Position numbers and translations under genes: made by a program. A stretch of DNA of 64,000 nucleotides from Symbiodinium natans (Eukaryota; Sar; Dinophyceae; Suessiales; Symbiodiniaceae). The notes beneath the pieces were generated by a model. The model did no database searches. It worked only from the letters and a program-made list of their open reading frames with translations, and was not told the DNA's origin. This document shows, piece by piece, positions 52,263 through 63,806 of this stretch; positions within the stretch are counted from its first letter, which is position 1, and the number at the start of each line of letters is the position of its first letter. Where the stretch lies: assembly GCA_905221605.1 (NCBI GenBank), contig CAJNDS010001424.1, positions 529,450 through 593,449 of the forward strand, read 5' to 3'.

Positions 52263-55200
52263 GAGACAGAGAGAGAGAGAGAGCGAGGGAGAGAGAGAGA
52301 GAGAGAGGGAGGGAGGGAGGGAGGGAGGGAGGGAGGCAGAGAGAGAGAGGGGATTTAGGCTAAACCCCGAACCAAACCCCAAGCCCCAGACCCTACTTGT
52401 AAGCCCTGTGTGGCTTACTTTTGGGTTGTGCGGGGCTTCGGATTCGACACAAAACGCAGACAGTCATAGCGGTTTCTAGAAGTGGTGAGGGTCAAACCAA
52501 AGTTGGGCTTTCACACATTCGGGGTTGTTTTTGCGGGGGGGAGGGGGGGCGGGAGGGGGGGCAGGGGGAGGAGGGGGGAGGAGGGGGGAGGGGGGGCGGG
52601 AGGAGGGGGGCGGGGGGCGGTTCCGAGAATCAGCAAAGCTGTTTGTACTTTTTGGTATAGCATTGGGGACCCCCTCTTTGCCCAAATAAAGTCGCGTAAG
52701 CCCGAGCTAGCGCAAGACGACCTACAACAAGATGCACGAAGGCGAACGTGGCACCGCTTCGCAACGTGCTCTGTGTTGTGCCGCCTCCTTTTCCGTTTTT
52801 TGGCCCGCCCCTCGCCCCCACCCACTTCCGCTGGACCCTAAACCCTAATCCCTAAACCCGAAACCCTAAACCCTAAACCCTAGGGCAACCAAAAGCCTGA
52901 GCCCTAGGTGCGGATGGAGACGAGCGCATCTTGGGCTGAAGTTGGTTTAGGGTTTAGGGTTTAGGGTTTAGGGTTTAGGGCTTAGGATTGAGGACCTGCA
53001 GGATGGCGTTAAGTTTAACCCAAGCTTCCCCTTATACTCCCCACGACTCCCTAAGGCTCCCTCAGCTTCCCTAAGTTTCCCTATAGGGCACGTACCCCCC
53101 TTGAATCGTTGAACCCACCCTCACTTAAAGAACTCTATAAGTTTAGGGCACCTTCAAAGCCTATGGACATTTTCCGTGCATTTTCCGTGGGCCACAGTTC
53201 TGTAGTGCCGTTTTAAAATGGGGGGGGAAACCCGCAAGTACCCTGAGCTGGCGCATGTGGACGGCCCGGGCCCATGGGACGAGAATTCCGGGATTAAGGG
53301 GGGGAATTTCCGGTCTTATAGGGTTTAGGACTTACGGTTATGGGGGGTAAGTGGGGCACAACATGTGCGCACAGCAAGCAGGTACTTGCGAGAGCCCTGG
53401 CGCAAGAAAGGGGTAACTGAGGTTTAGGGTAGTTGCGGCCGCGAAGAACGCGGCTCTCCTGGCGAAGGGAGATAAGCCCAGCAGCAGAATATGGGTGGTT
53501 TGGGCCTTTGGGGCTTTTGGGATGGAGGGCTAAGAGGTTGGAGGGTTTGAGTCTATGGGACATCAAACCTAACCCTGGACCCTGAACCAGCAGCTTGGTC
53601 TTAAGGCCTCACTCTTACTCTTCCTCCGCGGTGAGGTTGGTACCATCGACATCGTGGCATCTTGCTTGCGCTTGACGCCCGACCTCGCCTATGTAGCCCG
53701 CCCTCCCTTGCCCAAACGAAGCAACAGACCTTCATCTTTTCCTTATCCCCAAACCCTAAACCCCCAAAACCCTAAACCCTAAACCCCCGAAACCCTAAAC
53801 CCTAAACCCTAAACCCCAACCTAAAGCTTTAGGGGCTTGAAAGCCTTGAGGTGCAGGATGTAAGGGCAATATAAGGGCTCCCCTCCTGCAAGGGGCCATG
53901 TGACTACCCTGAGACCCTATAATCCCTTGAATCCTTAACCCCTTCAACCCTTTGAGCCTTTCTGAAACCCTTGAACCCTTAAACCCTTCAACCCCTAAAC
54001 CCTTACACCCTTAAACCCTGAAACCCCTTACACCCTAAACGGCCCCTATAAATGTTAACAAGGGCAGGGGACCTTACTAAGGACCCGTGGTTCCGACCAG
54101 GTATCCTCTAAACCCTAAACCCTAAACCCTAAACCCTAAACCCTAAACCCATCTTCTTTGCCTTAGAACCCAGGTTAGGCCCGATTGGGCGCCACACGGC
54201 ACACGGCGCTTCTTAGAGCTGGCGGCCGCAGGCCCTGGTGTTGTTTTGTTCTTAGTTTAGGGTTTAGGGTTTAGGGTTTAGGGTATAGGGTTTAGGGTTT
54301 AGGGACACGCTTCAGAAACTTTCGTCTGGGTAACTCCAGACCCTATAGAGCCTGAGCCTGCGAAACTGAAAGTTTCAAACTATATCCTACTACGACACCT
54401 CAAGAACAAGCCGCCATCCAAACCGTTAAGCCCTAAACCCCCCCAAAGAGGCCCGAAGCCCCTCGCGACCTCTCTACATATCACCTGAGGGCTTCATCCC
54501 TAAACCCTAAACCCTAAACTCAGCATAGCTGGTTGGACTCCGTGGGCAGGTCGTTTGCGGTCCTTTTGAGGACCTGAGGGCTTGAAGGTGGTGAGGACCT
54601 CTAGGTGGTGGAAGGTTTACCTTAAACCTTGAGCCCTAAACCCGAAGCCCTGTTAAGGCCCTTAAAGAATATATAATATCCCCGAAACTCCTTACGGTCG
54701 TCCAAGTGTCAGCTCGAAACCCTAGCCCTAAACCCTAAACCCTATCCTTGAGCTTTAAAGCCCAAACCCTAAACTCAGCAAGCCCCGGGCTCAAAAGGGT
54801 TTAGGGTTTAGGGCTATCGTTGTTAGGCCTAAACCCTATAAGGCCCAAGGGGGCGGGCACGGAGGCAGTTGCTTCGCTCTTCTCCGCATGCTTGTGAGGC
54901 GACTTTGATGACCGAGCCTTCTATCGGGCTGTGCCCAGCTGCGACTTGGGTTGGTCCTACTTGGATGTTTACGGGTACTTGCACAGGTAGGGTTTAGGGT
55001 TTAGGGTTTTAGTGTTTCGGGTTTACGGGTTACAGTGCCTATAAGTAGGGCTATGAGCAGGGTAACTATGGTTAGAACCTTTTTTTTAGGGTACTTCTGA
55101 CCCTACTTATAAGTACCGATGAACCTTCAGGTAGTGTCTTGGGTCTGGGGCTCGGGGCTAAGCGCGTTTACATGATCGAAGCCTGTCCTCGCCCGCATCA

Positions 55201-57550
55201 ATGCTGTAGTACAAAGGCTTTGCTGACTTGCGTGTAAGTACCAAAAAATGACCAAAGAACCTCCGCTTAGGCAGACTATGCCCTTGAAGTCCAGCGGAAT
55301 CCTCTAAGTAGGCAGACTAACCCCAAACCCTGGAACCCTAAACCCTAGACGACAATGCCGGTTGCGGAATCCTGCACTGAGGCATCGTTCAGTTTGGCCT
55401 GCCGCCCAAGCGCGACCTCCCGGCTATCCCGGACGATGGGCACCCAACAGCTGTCATGCCATTTTCTTGGGGCCAAGTAAGCAGACATCTTGTTTTCTGT
55501 AGGTACTTTAGTGTTTTTTGATCATTTTTATTAATTGGTGGATTGCATTTAATCAATTTAGCTAATTCAACTAGTATGTTGGCCCCTACTACTACAGTTA
55601 CTACGATGGTGATTCCTATTGTTGCGGTGCTGCTGTAATTCCGATTACTAGCAGGTTCTTTCGAGTTCATATGGGTATTTCCCCCAATAGGGTACTATAC
55701 CCCAAACTAGTATAATCCTAATTGTAGGAACCCCTCAAACGGGTACCCCAGTTTTGGGACCTTCCCTCCCCATATTGCGTTTGCTGTTCTTATCATTGAT
55801 TGAGCCACTGTCATGATGCAGTGCAGTTCCCAGCCTAAGCCCTAAACCCTTAAGTCGTAATCTTGAACTCAAGTGGGCTCACAGCGACCACACAGCCCAG
55901 TAAACCCTAAACCCCACAAACCCTAATCCCTAAACCCTAATCCCTAAACCCTAAACCCTACACCCTGAACGAAGGCACGAAGACACTCCTGTGAAGGACG
56001 ATCCCGCCACTGGCGTGCCTTTCCTCCTCGGCGCTGTTGCCTTTGCAGCAGTTGGCGCGCCATGGCTGGGTACAGCATCATAGTCCTTGGGGGACAAAAA
56101 TTAAAATGCCTAAACCCGAAACCCTAAACCCTAAACCCTAAACCCTAAACCCTAAACCCCAATGGTACACAGCAGGCTCACTTACAAACCCTAAGCCCTA
56201 AACCTGGGCCACACCATTGGGCCTAGGCTCTCACTCGTAAACCGAAGCCCTCAGCCTATAGGTCACACTATTCGTAGCATCCTGACGATTTCTCGAAGTT
56301 TGCTGTGTAGAAGCATAGGCCCAAACGAGGGTTCAGGGTGTAGGGTTTAGGCTTGAGTGGCAACTGGCTGTGTGATGACTCCGACTCAGTGACTGACCGT
56401 TCAAGCTCAGGAAAACACCCGGCGATCGACCATATTCATCTGTACAGGCTGGACGGATTTGATGCCCGCCGTGAATCATAGAAAGCGTTGCATGAAGAGA
56501 GTTGCGCAAGCCTCGAGCTTATTAGAATGGCCTGGCTCTGATGGGAGTGCTTTGACAGCCTGCCCGAACTTGGCGAAGTACATAGGATGCGTAGAATGGG
56601 TATTAAATGCGATGCTGCTTCCGAAAGGCCATGGACACGCCCAAACCTCCCCAATTTTAGGGTTTAGGATTTAGGGTTTGGGGTTTAGGGTTATTTCTAC
56701 ACCTTAACAAACAGTCACCCAAGCACCAAAGCAAAGGTATGAGAAAACACCATGGCCGATCCATATCTATCAGCACGCTGCAGTCCCTGATGTGCACCGA
56801 GTGTCCATGCAAGCCCTTAACCGGGTTTAGGGTTTAGGGTTTAGGGTTTAGGGTTTAGGGTTTAGGGTTTAGGGTGTTTAGGGTTTAGGGTTTAGGGTTT
56901 AGGGTTTAGGACGCCCTAGACTTGACTACACACCCTCAGCGCCTCCCAACAAATACCCTTAAACCATGTGTGAGGTTGATCTATAGGACGGGCTTTTGTC
57001 GGTGCCCGAAACGATGCGTGCATACTGCAAGAGAAACCGTATGTCTAGATCAGCACCCATGTTCCCTAAACTAACCTAAACCCTACATCCCAAATCCCAA
57101 AGCCTAAACTAGCCCTAAACCCTAAACCCTAAACCCTGAACCCTCAGCCAGGCGACATGTCCCACTGCTTGGGCCGTGAGACATGGGCTCCATGGCAGCA
57201 CCTCAGGTTGTGGGTTCGGGGCTGCTTTCAGGTTTAGGGTTTAGGGTTTAGGGTTTAGGGTTTAGGGTTTAGGGGGGTTTGGGTTGTCAAGGTCTAGGGT
57301 GCCCTCAACCTACAGCACCGCTGTGCCAGATAAATATACCCAGCCATGCGTTGAGGCACACTATTCTGCTCTTGCAATTTACGGGCACAAACGTTGGTCT
57401 AGTAAACCCCTCCCTAAACCCTAAACCCTAAACCCAATGGCGAAACCCTAACATAATCCAAGAATACAGCTTGAGCAGCGTGGCTTCTGAAGCCGCGAAG
57501 GAAACGCCGATTGGGGCCGTGGCGGAATCTTCACTGGACGTCCTGGACCT
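50089..57550 (+). CDS. Cyclophilin-type peptidyl-prolyl cis-trans isomerase, at least 14 exons
   Basis: Exons: 50089-50154, 50300-50344, 50679-50699, 51274-51321, 52046-52105, 52908-52925, 53636-53656, 54174-54231, 54899-54937, 55382-55431, 55997-56050, 56411-56447, 57152-57186, 57501 to about 57,550. Phases agree (552 nt before the last exon). An N-terminal part with a charged helix (NSEELRQKELEKAEWLQQQ) and an acidic Pro-rich linker (EATLPAPEEEEAPAEE) leads into the cyclophilin fold: METSVGTIDIVVRPDWAPHG, RRFLELAAAGDFDDRAFYRA, VPSIVQFGLPPKRDL, TGVPFLLGAVAFAAENTRR, LGRETWETPIGAV. The Arg of the catalytic FxR motif is kept (FYRAVP); the following Phe-x-x-Gln is changed. The family catalyses prolyl isomerisation; this divergent form is common in dinoflagellates and may be weakly active. 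The start and the end of the domain are not found. Thirteen donors: eight GC, three GA and two GT. Confidence 0.75.
50540..50664. mobile_element. Family A element
   Basis: CATTGAAGGTTCATGTGTAC and the mirrored GTACCCATGAACCTCCAAGT. It directly precedes the exon at 50,679. Confidence 0.75.
51599..51717. mobile_element. Family A/B long hairpin element
   Basis: CACTTGGAGGTTCATGGTAC, mirrored by GTACCATGAACCTCCAAGC, closely related to 27,941-28,100. Confidence 0.8.
52225..52350. repeat. (GA)n and (GGGA)n microsatellite
   Basis: Long GAGAGA runs followed by GGGAGGGA units. A second, G-rich GGGGAGGAGGGG tract is at 52,535-52,620. Both explain the Gly/Arg- or Pro-rich frames here and are intronic in the isomerase model. 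Confidence 0.9.
54958..55133. mobile_element. Family A element carrying telomeric units
   Basis: CTACTTGGATGTTTACGGGT and the mirrored TACCGATGAACCTTCAGGTAG, with TTTAGGG-type units at about 54,988-55,030 in the left arm. It is in an intron of the isomerase gene. Confidence 0.75.
55669..55776. mobile_element. Family H hairpin element
   Basis: CATATGGGTATTTCCCCCAA and a mirrored GGACCTTCCCTCCCCATATT-like right end, with TATACCCC and GGGTACCCC as inner arms. Confidence 0.6.
56827..56910 (+). repeat. Telomeric-type array
   Basis: TTTAGGG units with one TGTTTAGGG variant. Other arrays in this part: 54,255-54,303, 56,120-56,158, 57,232-57,272 and 58,132-58,198. Confidence 0.9.
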
Positions 57551-58976
57551 GCACTTGCCCAGCTGTGCTAAGTGCCAACCCTGAACCCTGAACCCTAAAC
57601 CCTGAACCCTAAACCCCAAACCCTTAACCCTAAACCCTAAACCCTAACTTCCTTTTGGAAGAATTAGTTGCCCTGAAAGGTCAAGCCGTGAGTAGCTGAA
57701 GCCGAAAGAGTCGAGCATGCCCCCAAGTTTTGCAGGTTCTCCTTGAAGGCCCTTGAGAACTGCATCTTGCCGCAGGATTCGAGAAACCGCAGTTCAGCTC
57801 ATGAGAGCACAAGTACCCTAAACCCTAAACCCTAAAAAAAGTCAAAACAAGGTCGATCCCCAACGCCCCGGCAGACATGTCAGCTAGCTTCGATAGATAT
57901 TTACTCTTCGCCTTCACCTTCACCTTGCAAACCGGCCATCATGTATTCAGGACAGCAGGCAAAGCCTTAGCCCTAAACCCTAAACCCTAAACCCTAAACC
58001 CTAAACATTGTGGAGCCTGACGCCGTCGGCACAAAGCGGCATGCTACTAGCGGCGCATGGGCCTCTCGTTCGGGTGGCTGGCGCCTGGGCAGAATTGAAA
58101 GCACATGTTCTTCAACAGTTCGCAGGTTTGGGGGTTTAGGGTTTAGGGTTTAGGGTTTAGGGTTTAGGGTTTAGGGTTTAGGGTTTAGGGTTTAGGGTCC
58201 TGTCGAGCTGCGGAGAGAGACTTCTCTTCAGCAAGATAACCCCCCTGAACTCTAGAGTTGAACCTGTGAACCCCCCCTCCAAAAAAGGAAGCACGATTGG
58301 GGGTTTAGGGTTTAGGGTTTAGGGTTGGCACGATTGGGGGAGCCTTTCCGCAAGAGCCCCTTGCGGCTGGTGGAGCTTGGGACTTGGGGGCCTAAGGGTT
58401 TAGGGTTTAGGGTTCAGGGTTTTGGGTTTAGGGTTAAGGGTGCAGGCTTAGGGCTGAAGGCTTGAATCAGGTGATGGAACTCCCTGAATCTTGAACATTT
58501 GGAACGTAAAGACAACTTTTGAAGCGCCTGGAGTCGAGAACCGAAGCCCCCAGCAACCTCGACACCCCTGCAGCCCTGAACTCTACAACTCTAAGCCCTA
58601 CACCCCAAATCAAAAACCCTGAACCCCCAACCCTAAAACCTACACGGGTGGGAACAACAAAAATCCTAAACCCTAGGCCCATCCTAAGTCGGCTTAAAGT
58701 GTAAACCCTGAACCCTGAACCCTGAACCCTAAACCCTAAACCCTAAACCCTAAACCCTAAACCTCATTCCCTCATTCCCTGCTAACCAACAGAAAGAAGT
58801 CGCTGGGGCCCCAGGTGGCACTGGCAGCCCCCACCGATGGATTGCCGCAGGGAGGCAGGAACGATCACACCCATCACAGGGTTTTGGGGTGTGGGGTTTA
58901 GGGTTTAGGGTTTAGGGTTTAGGGTTTAGGGTTTAGGGTTTAGGTTGAGGTTTTGCCTCTTTTCTGCACCACAACC
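57551..58976. other. Region with unresolved 3' end of the isomerase gene
   Basis: Telomeric units alternate with unique stretches. 57,739-57,830 is an open stretch (ALENCILPQDSRNRSSAH) that could be a further exon; a short block at 58,799-58,853 (KKSLGPQVALAAPTDGLPQ) is another candidate. Neither has family support. Confidence 0.4.
58763..58793. mobile_element. Right half of a family C element
   Basis: CCTCATTCCCTCATTCCCTGCTAACCAACAG-type sequence (two pieces, each matching the right arm of other family C copies) directly follows a CCCTAAA array; the left arm is missing. Confidence 0.6.
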
Positions 58977-61251
58977 ATGAAGCGCAAGACCACGGCCACA
59001 TGGGGCCAAAGCCCCAAAACCCCATCTGAAGCCAAGGTTCAACATTGCGAGTTTTGTTCCAATTCTGGGTTTAGGGTTTGGGGTTTAGGGTTTAGGGTTT
59101 AGGTTGTAGCTGAAGAGCCGGTAGCCACCCAAGAGCCACAAACTCGCTACATCCTTGCAAGCCCTACAGACCCAAAAGCCCAACAGCCCTCAAAGCCCCT
59201 GAAACCTCAATGCTTCAAACCATCTCAAACTCTAAAATCCCCACTTGAGGTTCATGGCACTTCTAAGTAGGGTTATCAGTAGGGTAACTATGGCTATAAC
59301 CTTACTTGGGGCACTTATAACCCTACTTATAAGTAGCCCTAAACCCTAAACCCTAAACCCTAAACCCTAAACCCCTGTATATATATATATATATATACTT
59401 ATAGTATCCATGAACCTCCAAGTAACCCTCACTTTGTGTGAGGTCCCCGGCTGTGCTCTTTACGCCCACCGTTGCCAGAGCTGACTGGCCACATGGCGGC
59501 GCGAGGATGTGGAGGGTTTGGGGTTTAGGGTTTAGGGTTTGGGGTTTAGGGTTTAGGGTTTAGGGTTTACGGGGAGGTGTGGGTGGAAGGGGTTTGTAGG
59601 GTTGAGGGTTTAGGTAGACTCTTGTTGTGTCTTCTGCTTTTGTTGGAAGAGGATCTTATCTAGGAATATTCTTAGATAGTCTCAAGAGCAAACCTATCCC
59701 CGAGTATTCCAGGGTGTTGTTCGCTTCTCTGGTGTTCCTGATGCAGAACCATCCCATGCCTAAAGCCTAAATGCTGCTTTCAACACTTTTGGGTTTAGGC
59801 TGGGTTTAGGGCTGAGGGCCAAGCGAAACTTAGCAGCAAGAAACAAGAAACAGCGAACCTTTTTGGGCACCCCCCCCCCCCCCCCCCCCCCCCCCCAACT
59901 ACCCGTAAAATATCACCCCAAGTAACTAACCCACCTTCTGGCCGAACGGGTAGTCAGACTATGTTTTTGAGGGGGGGATAGGATCCCAATAGTCCCTAGA
60001 AAGCGCGAAAACGCAAGTGCTTTGGACTTTGAACTCCTGAACGATTTAGGGTTTAGGGCTTAGGCTTAGGGTTTAGGGTTTAGGAGGTTTTGTGGGCACC
60101 TACATTGAACCAGTGCGGACATGCCGAGTGCGCGCTTGTTTCCGCCCGAAACGCTAAACCCTAAACCCTATATTGACTTTAAGGCGGGTGCCAACAAATC
60201 CTAGAGAGAGAAACCCTAAACCCTAAACCGCAGCGCATCTCGAGATGCGCCGGCCCGGGTGCTAGGGCGTCAGGGGGCTTACGGCGCTCAGCGCTTGAGC
60301 CATTTAGAGCTTCGGGTTTCTAGTGTTACAAGTTATCATATCAGGGAGACCTGTGCAAAGACAGGGTTCTCATCAGATTTGGGTTTAGGGGTCAGGGCTT
60401 ATAAGGTTTAGGGTTTAGGGTTTAGGGTTTAGGGTTCTTGGTTTAGGGCTTAGGGTTTAGGCTTTAGGGGTCAGGGCTTATAAGGTTTAGGCTACCCGGT
60501 GGCATCCGAGATGAGCAGACGCAACGCCTGGACCGCCGTGCGGGGTCTGCGGCCACATCCTCAGGCATCTGCCAGCAGGCCATGCTGCCCAGGGTTTAGG
60601 GTTTAGGGTTTAGGGCTTGGGGTTTAGGGTTTAGGGTTTAGGGTTAGGGTTTAGGGTTTAGGGTTTAGGGTTTAGGGTTTAGGGAGCTTGGGCTTTCAAA
60701 TCTCGGGTTTTGGCAATAACCCAAAACCCAAGCAGCTGCGCGGTGTGTGGGTGATAATGTCGTTTCGCGCGGTTCACATCGAAACTCGGCAAACATCGAG
60801 GGCAGTCTGTTCTGGCAGGATGTTTGGGCCTAAACAGTCAGCCCCCTACAGCCCTAAAGCCCTATGTGCCTGTGTCCTGAACATAAATAAGCCAGCTTGA
60901 CACCCTGCCCTAAACCCTAAACCTCAACCCTCCCGCTACAAGTATCAAACTCATGCCAGCCGCGGCTTCTGAAGACTGCCTCACCCGAACTCCTCTTCGG
61001 ACGCTCTAGGGGTTGGTTTTCGCCGTCAAGAAGTCCGGCTTTTGTCTAAACCGGTTTAGGGTTCGACTGGGAAGGTGCTCAGATTTTGTTCGGGTGTCCT
61101 TCGGCTTCCCCATGAACCCTAAACCCCTAAACCCCAAACCCCAAACCCTCCTTTGGAGTTGGCAACCCAGATCAGCGCCAACTGCGTCGCGCAGGCATCG
61201 TCCTGGGGGTTCCTTGAGGCCTCGGCGGAGAGGCAGCTGAACCACGCTTGA
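58977..61251 (+). CDS. Possible multi-exon gene of unknown function
   Basis: Candidate first exon 58977-59036 (MKRKTTATWGQSPKTPSEAK) after a pyrimidine-rich leader and followed by GT. Candidate internal exons: about 59,104-59,160 (VAEEPVATQEPQTRYILA), about 60,497-60,592 (IRDEQTQRLDRRAGSAATS) and 60,954 onward (MPAAASEDCLTRTPL). Terminal exon 61195-61251 (ASSWGFLEASAERQLNHA, TGA), preceded by GCGCAG. The blocks are free of repeat-derived words and use balanced codons, but joins between them are not proven and they may belong to more than one gene. Confidence 0.35.
59241..59424. mobile_element. Family A element carrying telomeric units and a TA repeat
   Basis: CACTTGAGGTTCATGGCACT at the left, TATCCATGAACCTCCAAGTA at the right. 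About five CCCTAAA units (59,337-59,373) and a TATATA run (59,378-59,397) lie in the right arm. Confidence 0.8.
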
Positions 61252-61654
61252 GGGTTTAGGCCTTTCCGGGGTTTGGGGTTAGGGAAACAGGGCTCATGCC
61301 ATGATTACACAGTGGAAGCAGTGAGTCGACAAGGACACACACACACACACCTCACCTCACTCCCTGGTACCTCGCCCCTCCCCAGGCCCCCCAATCAACA
61401 CCCATTTTGATTGAATAGTAGACCCCCTATATGAACCCTTAGCCAGGGACTTGACGCAAAGGGTTGGGTGGCTTTTGTCTGTCAAATCAGGTGTACGGTT
61501 CACGGCTTCGGCTTTTCTTTGGTGGGCTGAGAGGATACTTAGAGAGTCTAGACAGTTTCAGTTGTTTTTGTTGTTTTGCTTTATTTTAATTTTTTTTTGG
61601 GGGGGGAGAGGGGGGAGTAGGGCTGGGCATCGAACGGCGTGCCGGGCGTGCCAG

Positions 61655-61923
61655 GATCATCTGGGAGGGACGGCTCTTCGATGCCGACCCGGACGAGGCT
61701 GAGACTTTTCTCAGTCTTGGGCGCTTGAAGCCCACCCGGGTGAAAACCATATAAAGGTATATAGGTTCATACATACTTATGAGTTATAGGTACACTAGAG
61801 AGGGTTCGCACCACATAGTTGCCCTACGGGACCCGCTCGCAGTAAGTTCGGGTTTAGGGTTCAGCAATATACGAGGGTTTCCAGTGGCAAAAGAGGGTTT
61901 CGCAAGTGTTGCTGAAAGTGCTC

Positions 61924-61973
<50 letters not shown>

Positions 61974-63352
61974 TGTGCGTGTGCCACCCACCACCCAAGC
62001 TTGCTTGGAACTTCATGCGCGCCTGCAAAAGGGTTGTAAGTAGGGTAAGTCTAGTCATAGCAGGTTTTAACCTTACCTTTGGCCAGGCACCTTAAGTGGG
62101 CCCTACGTCTGAGTAACCCCCATCACTACTATTTATCTTTATGTATTCATATATGTTTATACGAGACTACAAATGTACGCCATACGACTGGCGGCGCGGC
62201 ATTGATCCGGCGCTCTCACTCCAAGACCAGAAACTACCGGGCTCCATGGCCCAGCAATATAGGCGGGGGGGGGGGGGGGGGGGCCCTCAACCCTCAACCC
62301 TTGCAGAGAGACTGCCCCATGCTGCCATGCTTGACAGGAGCGGGTTTTGCAAGATGCAGCTTCCACCTACGAGGACTGGTACTTGGCACCTCCTTGATGG
62401 ACGGCTTGATTTCCGGGTGCGCATGTTGATTTGGCTCCGAGCTTTCGTCCCTCAGAATCCATCGGTATGTCCCAAACCCTTATATGGACCATTTGGCAGA
62501 CCAACAGCGACGTCCCTTTTGAGGACCCTTTTTGGATACATGAGCCTTCAAGAAGAAATACCGACAGAAAACTTGCCGAAGCCCCCGCTCCCTACTCCGA
62601 TGGAGACCCCACCCACTCTATGCGCTTCCGAAGCCCCAAAAAGCAACGACCTCCGTGGGCAATTCCTTAGGGTTTAGGGTTTAGGGTTTAGGGTTTAGGG
62701 TTTAGGGTTTAGGGTTTAGGGTTTAGGGTTTCAAGGGTTCAAGCAGGCAATATGAGGTCGCCACCAATGTGGCCCCCTCTGGTGTCGGAGAGTTTGTGTT
62801 CAAGAAAATCAGCCTAAATCCTAAGCCCTTCACCCTTAAGCAACTTAAGATAGAGCCCAAGACCAGCCGAGGCCTCTGCTCCCAAACCTGTTTCCCAGTT
62901 TCGTGTTTTGGAGCGGGGGGTCCTGTGCTCCTTGCTGGGTGGTGTGGGTCGAATATGGCGTGGCTCTCTCTCCTTGGGAGGCCGAGCTGCTCTGATTTCT
63001 GATGCACACCCGAAGCTCCCAAACTCACTTAGTAGCTGAGTGAGTACACTTTACACTTGTTGGGATACCATCATAATCCCCTAAAACTGAAAGTGTACAC
63101 TTATGGGGGGGGGGGGGGGGCTTATGAACTCAGCAGCTAAACTCATCTGTTCTTGCAGGACTGTCCTGGCGCCTTGCCACTGGGCTGCTCTTACTATTTT
63201 CTTAGTAGCTGAGTGAGCACACTTTACACTTGTTGGGATGCTATAATCCTCTATAGAACTGAAAGTGTACACTTTTTTGGGGCTTATGAACTCAGCAACT
63301 AAGTTTACGCCGTCTGACAACCACACGCCTGGCTTAGTTGTGGGCAAGCTCT
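61655..63352 (+). CDS. Possible multi-exon gene ending in a hydrophobic segment
   Basis: Candidate exons: 61655-61739 (IIWEGRLFDADPDEAETFL, ends LGRLKPTR), 62,154-62,265 (MFIRDYKCTPYDWRRGIDPA, then LPGSMAQQYR), 62,382-62,460 (TGTWHLLDGRLDFRV), 62757-62811 (VATNVAPSGVGEFVFKKI) and 62,897-63,352. The last part reads FRVLERGVLCSLLGGVGRIW, RAALISDAHPKLPN, and, if the two family J elements at 63,028 and 63,201 are removed with one target copy each, continues in frame through a hydrophobic stretch (WRLATGLLLLF) to TGA at 63,350-63,352. Not recognised; a single-pass membrane end is possible. The order of the early exons is uncertain. Confidence 0.4.
61923..61971. repeat. (CTTG)n tetranucleotide repeat
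   Basis: Twelve CTTG units; they read as LLACLLAC or, on the other strand, SKQASKQA, which explains the open frames here. Confidence 0.9.
63028..63140. mobile_element. Family J element with a changed end
   Basis: CTTAGTAGCTGAGTGAGTAC at the left; the right end is CTCAGCAGCTAA and not ...CTAAG. AACTCA stands on both sides. A run of G fills 63,104-63,120. Confidence 0.8.
63201..63303. mobile_element. Family J element
   Basis: CTTAGTAGCTGAGTGAGCAC at the left, CTCAGCAACTAAG at the right, with TTT on both sides. Close to the copies at 39,449 and 63,028. Confidence 0.85.
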
Positions 63353-63666
63353 GATCGCCGAGTTGTGCGAGAATCTGAGAAGCTGCCGCAAATCTGTGGG
63401 ATGGTTTGCCTTGTAAAGTGGCAGAAGGGAAAATAAAGCAACTTCATTCATGCAGCCTCGGCCGGCTAGAGTCAGAAGTCTGCAGACAGAACTACGTGAC
63501 ATCCGGAATGACCATGTTAAGCCCCAGTAGGTGTGAATGCGAACCTGCGGCCACTACCTCACCCTTGGCCTGTTCCGCATTCTCAACCAGCCTGTGTGAG
63601 GCTCTTGTGTGGAGTAGTTGCCGATGCAGACAACTCCGTCCAACACACAGTGTAACACACAGTGTC

Positions 63667-63757
63667 CTACTTGGAGGTCCATGGGCACTTATAACCCCAA
63701 CTATACTTGTCAACCCTTATAAGTGGGGTTATAAGTACCCATGAACCTCCAAGTAGA
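63667..63757. mobile_element. Family A element, short form
   Basis: CTACTTGGAGGTCCATGGGC and the mirrored ACCCATGAACCTCCAAGTAG, about 91 bases. It directly precedes a candidate exon. Confidence 0.85.
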
Positions 63758-63806
63758 GTCTGCGCAAAGAATGTTGGCACAAGCTCACCCTATTCAAAGA
63801 GTTGCT
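63758..63806 (+). CDS. Candidate exon, unknown function
   Basis: Reads SLRKECWHKLTLFKELLG and is followed by GTGAGC, a good GT donor. It directly follows a family A element ending in AG. The following sequence to the window end (telomeric units 63,886-63,925, then an open stretch with ATG at 63,944) may hold more of the gene. Confidence 0.4.

Noticed and set aside
53230-53297. Plus-strand block YPELAHVDGPGPWDENSGIK
   Set aside because: It is open and tidy but lies in the isomerase intron 52,926-53,635, has no AG-G acceptor, and including it would break the METSVGTIDIV strand. It could be an exon of a variant transcript.
61779-62058. Frames with LLACLLACLL and SKQASKQASK
   Set aside because: Translation of the CTTG tetranucleotide repeat.
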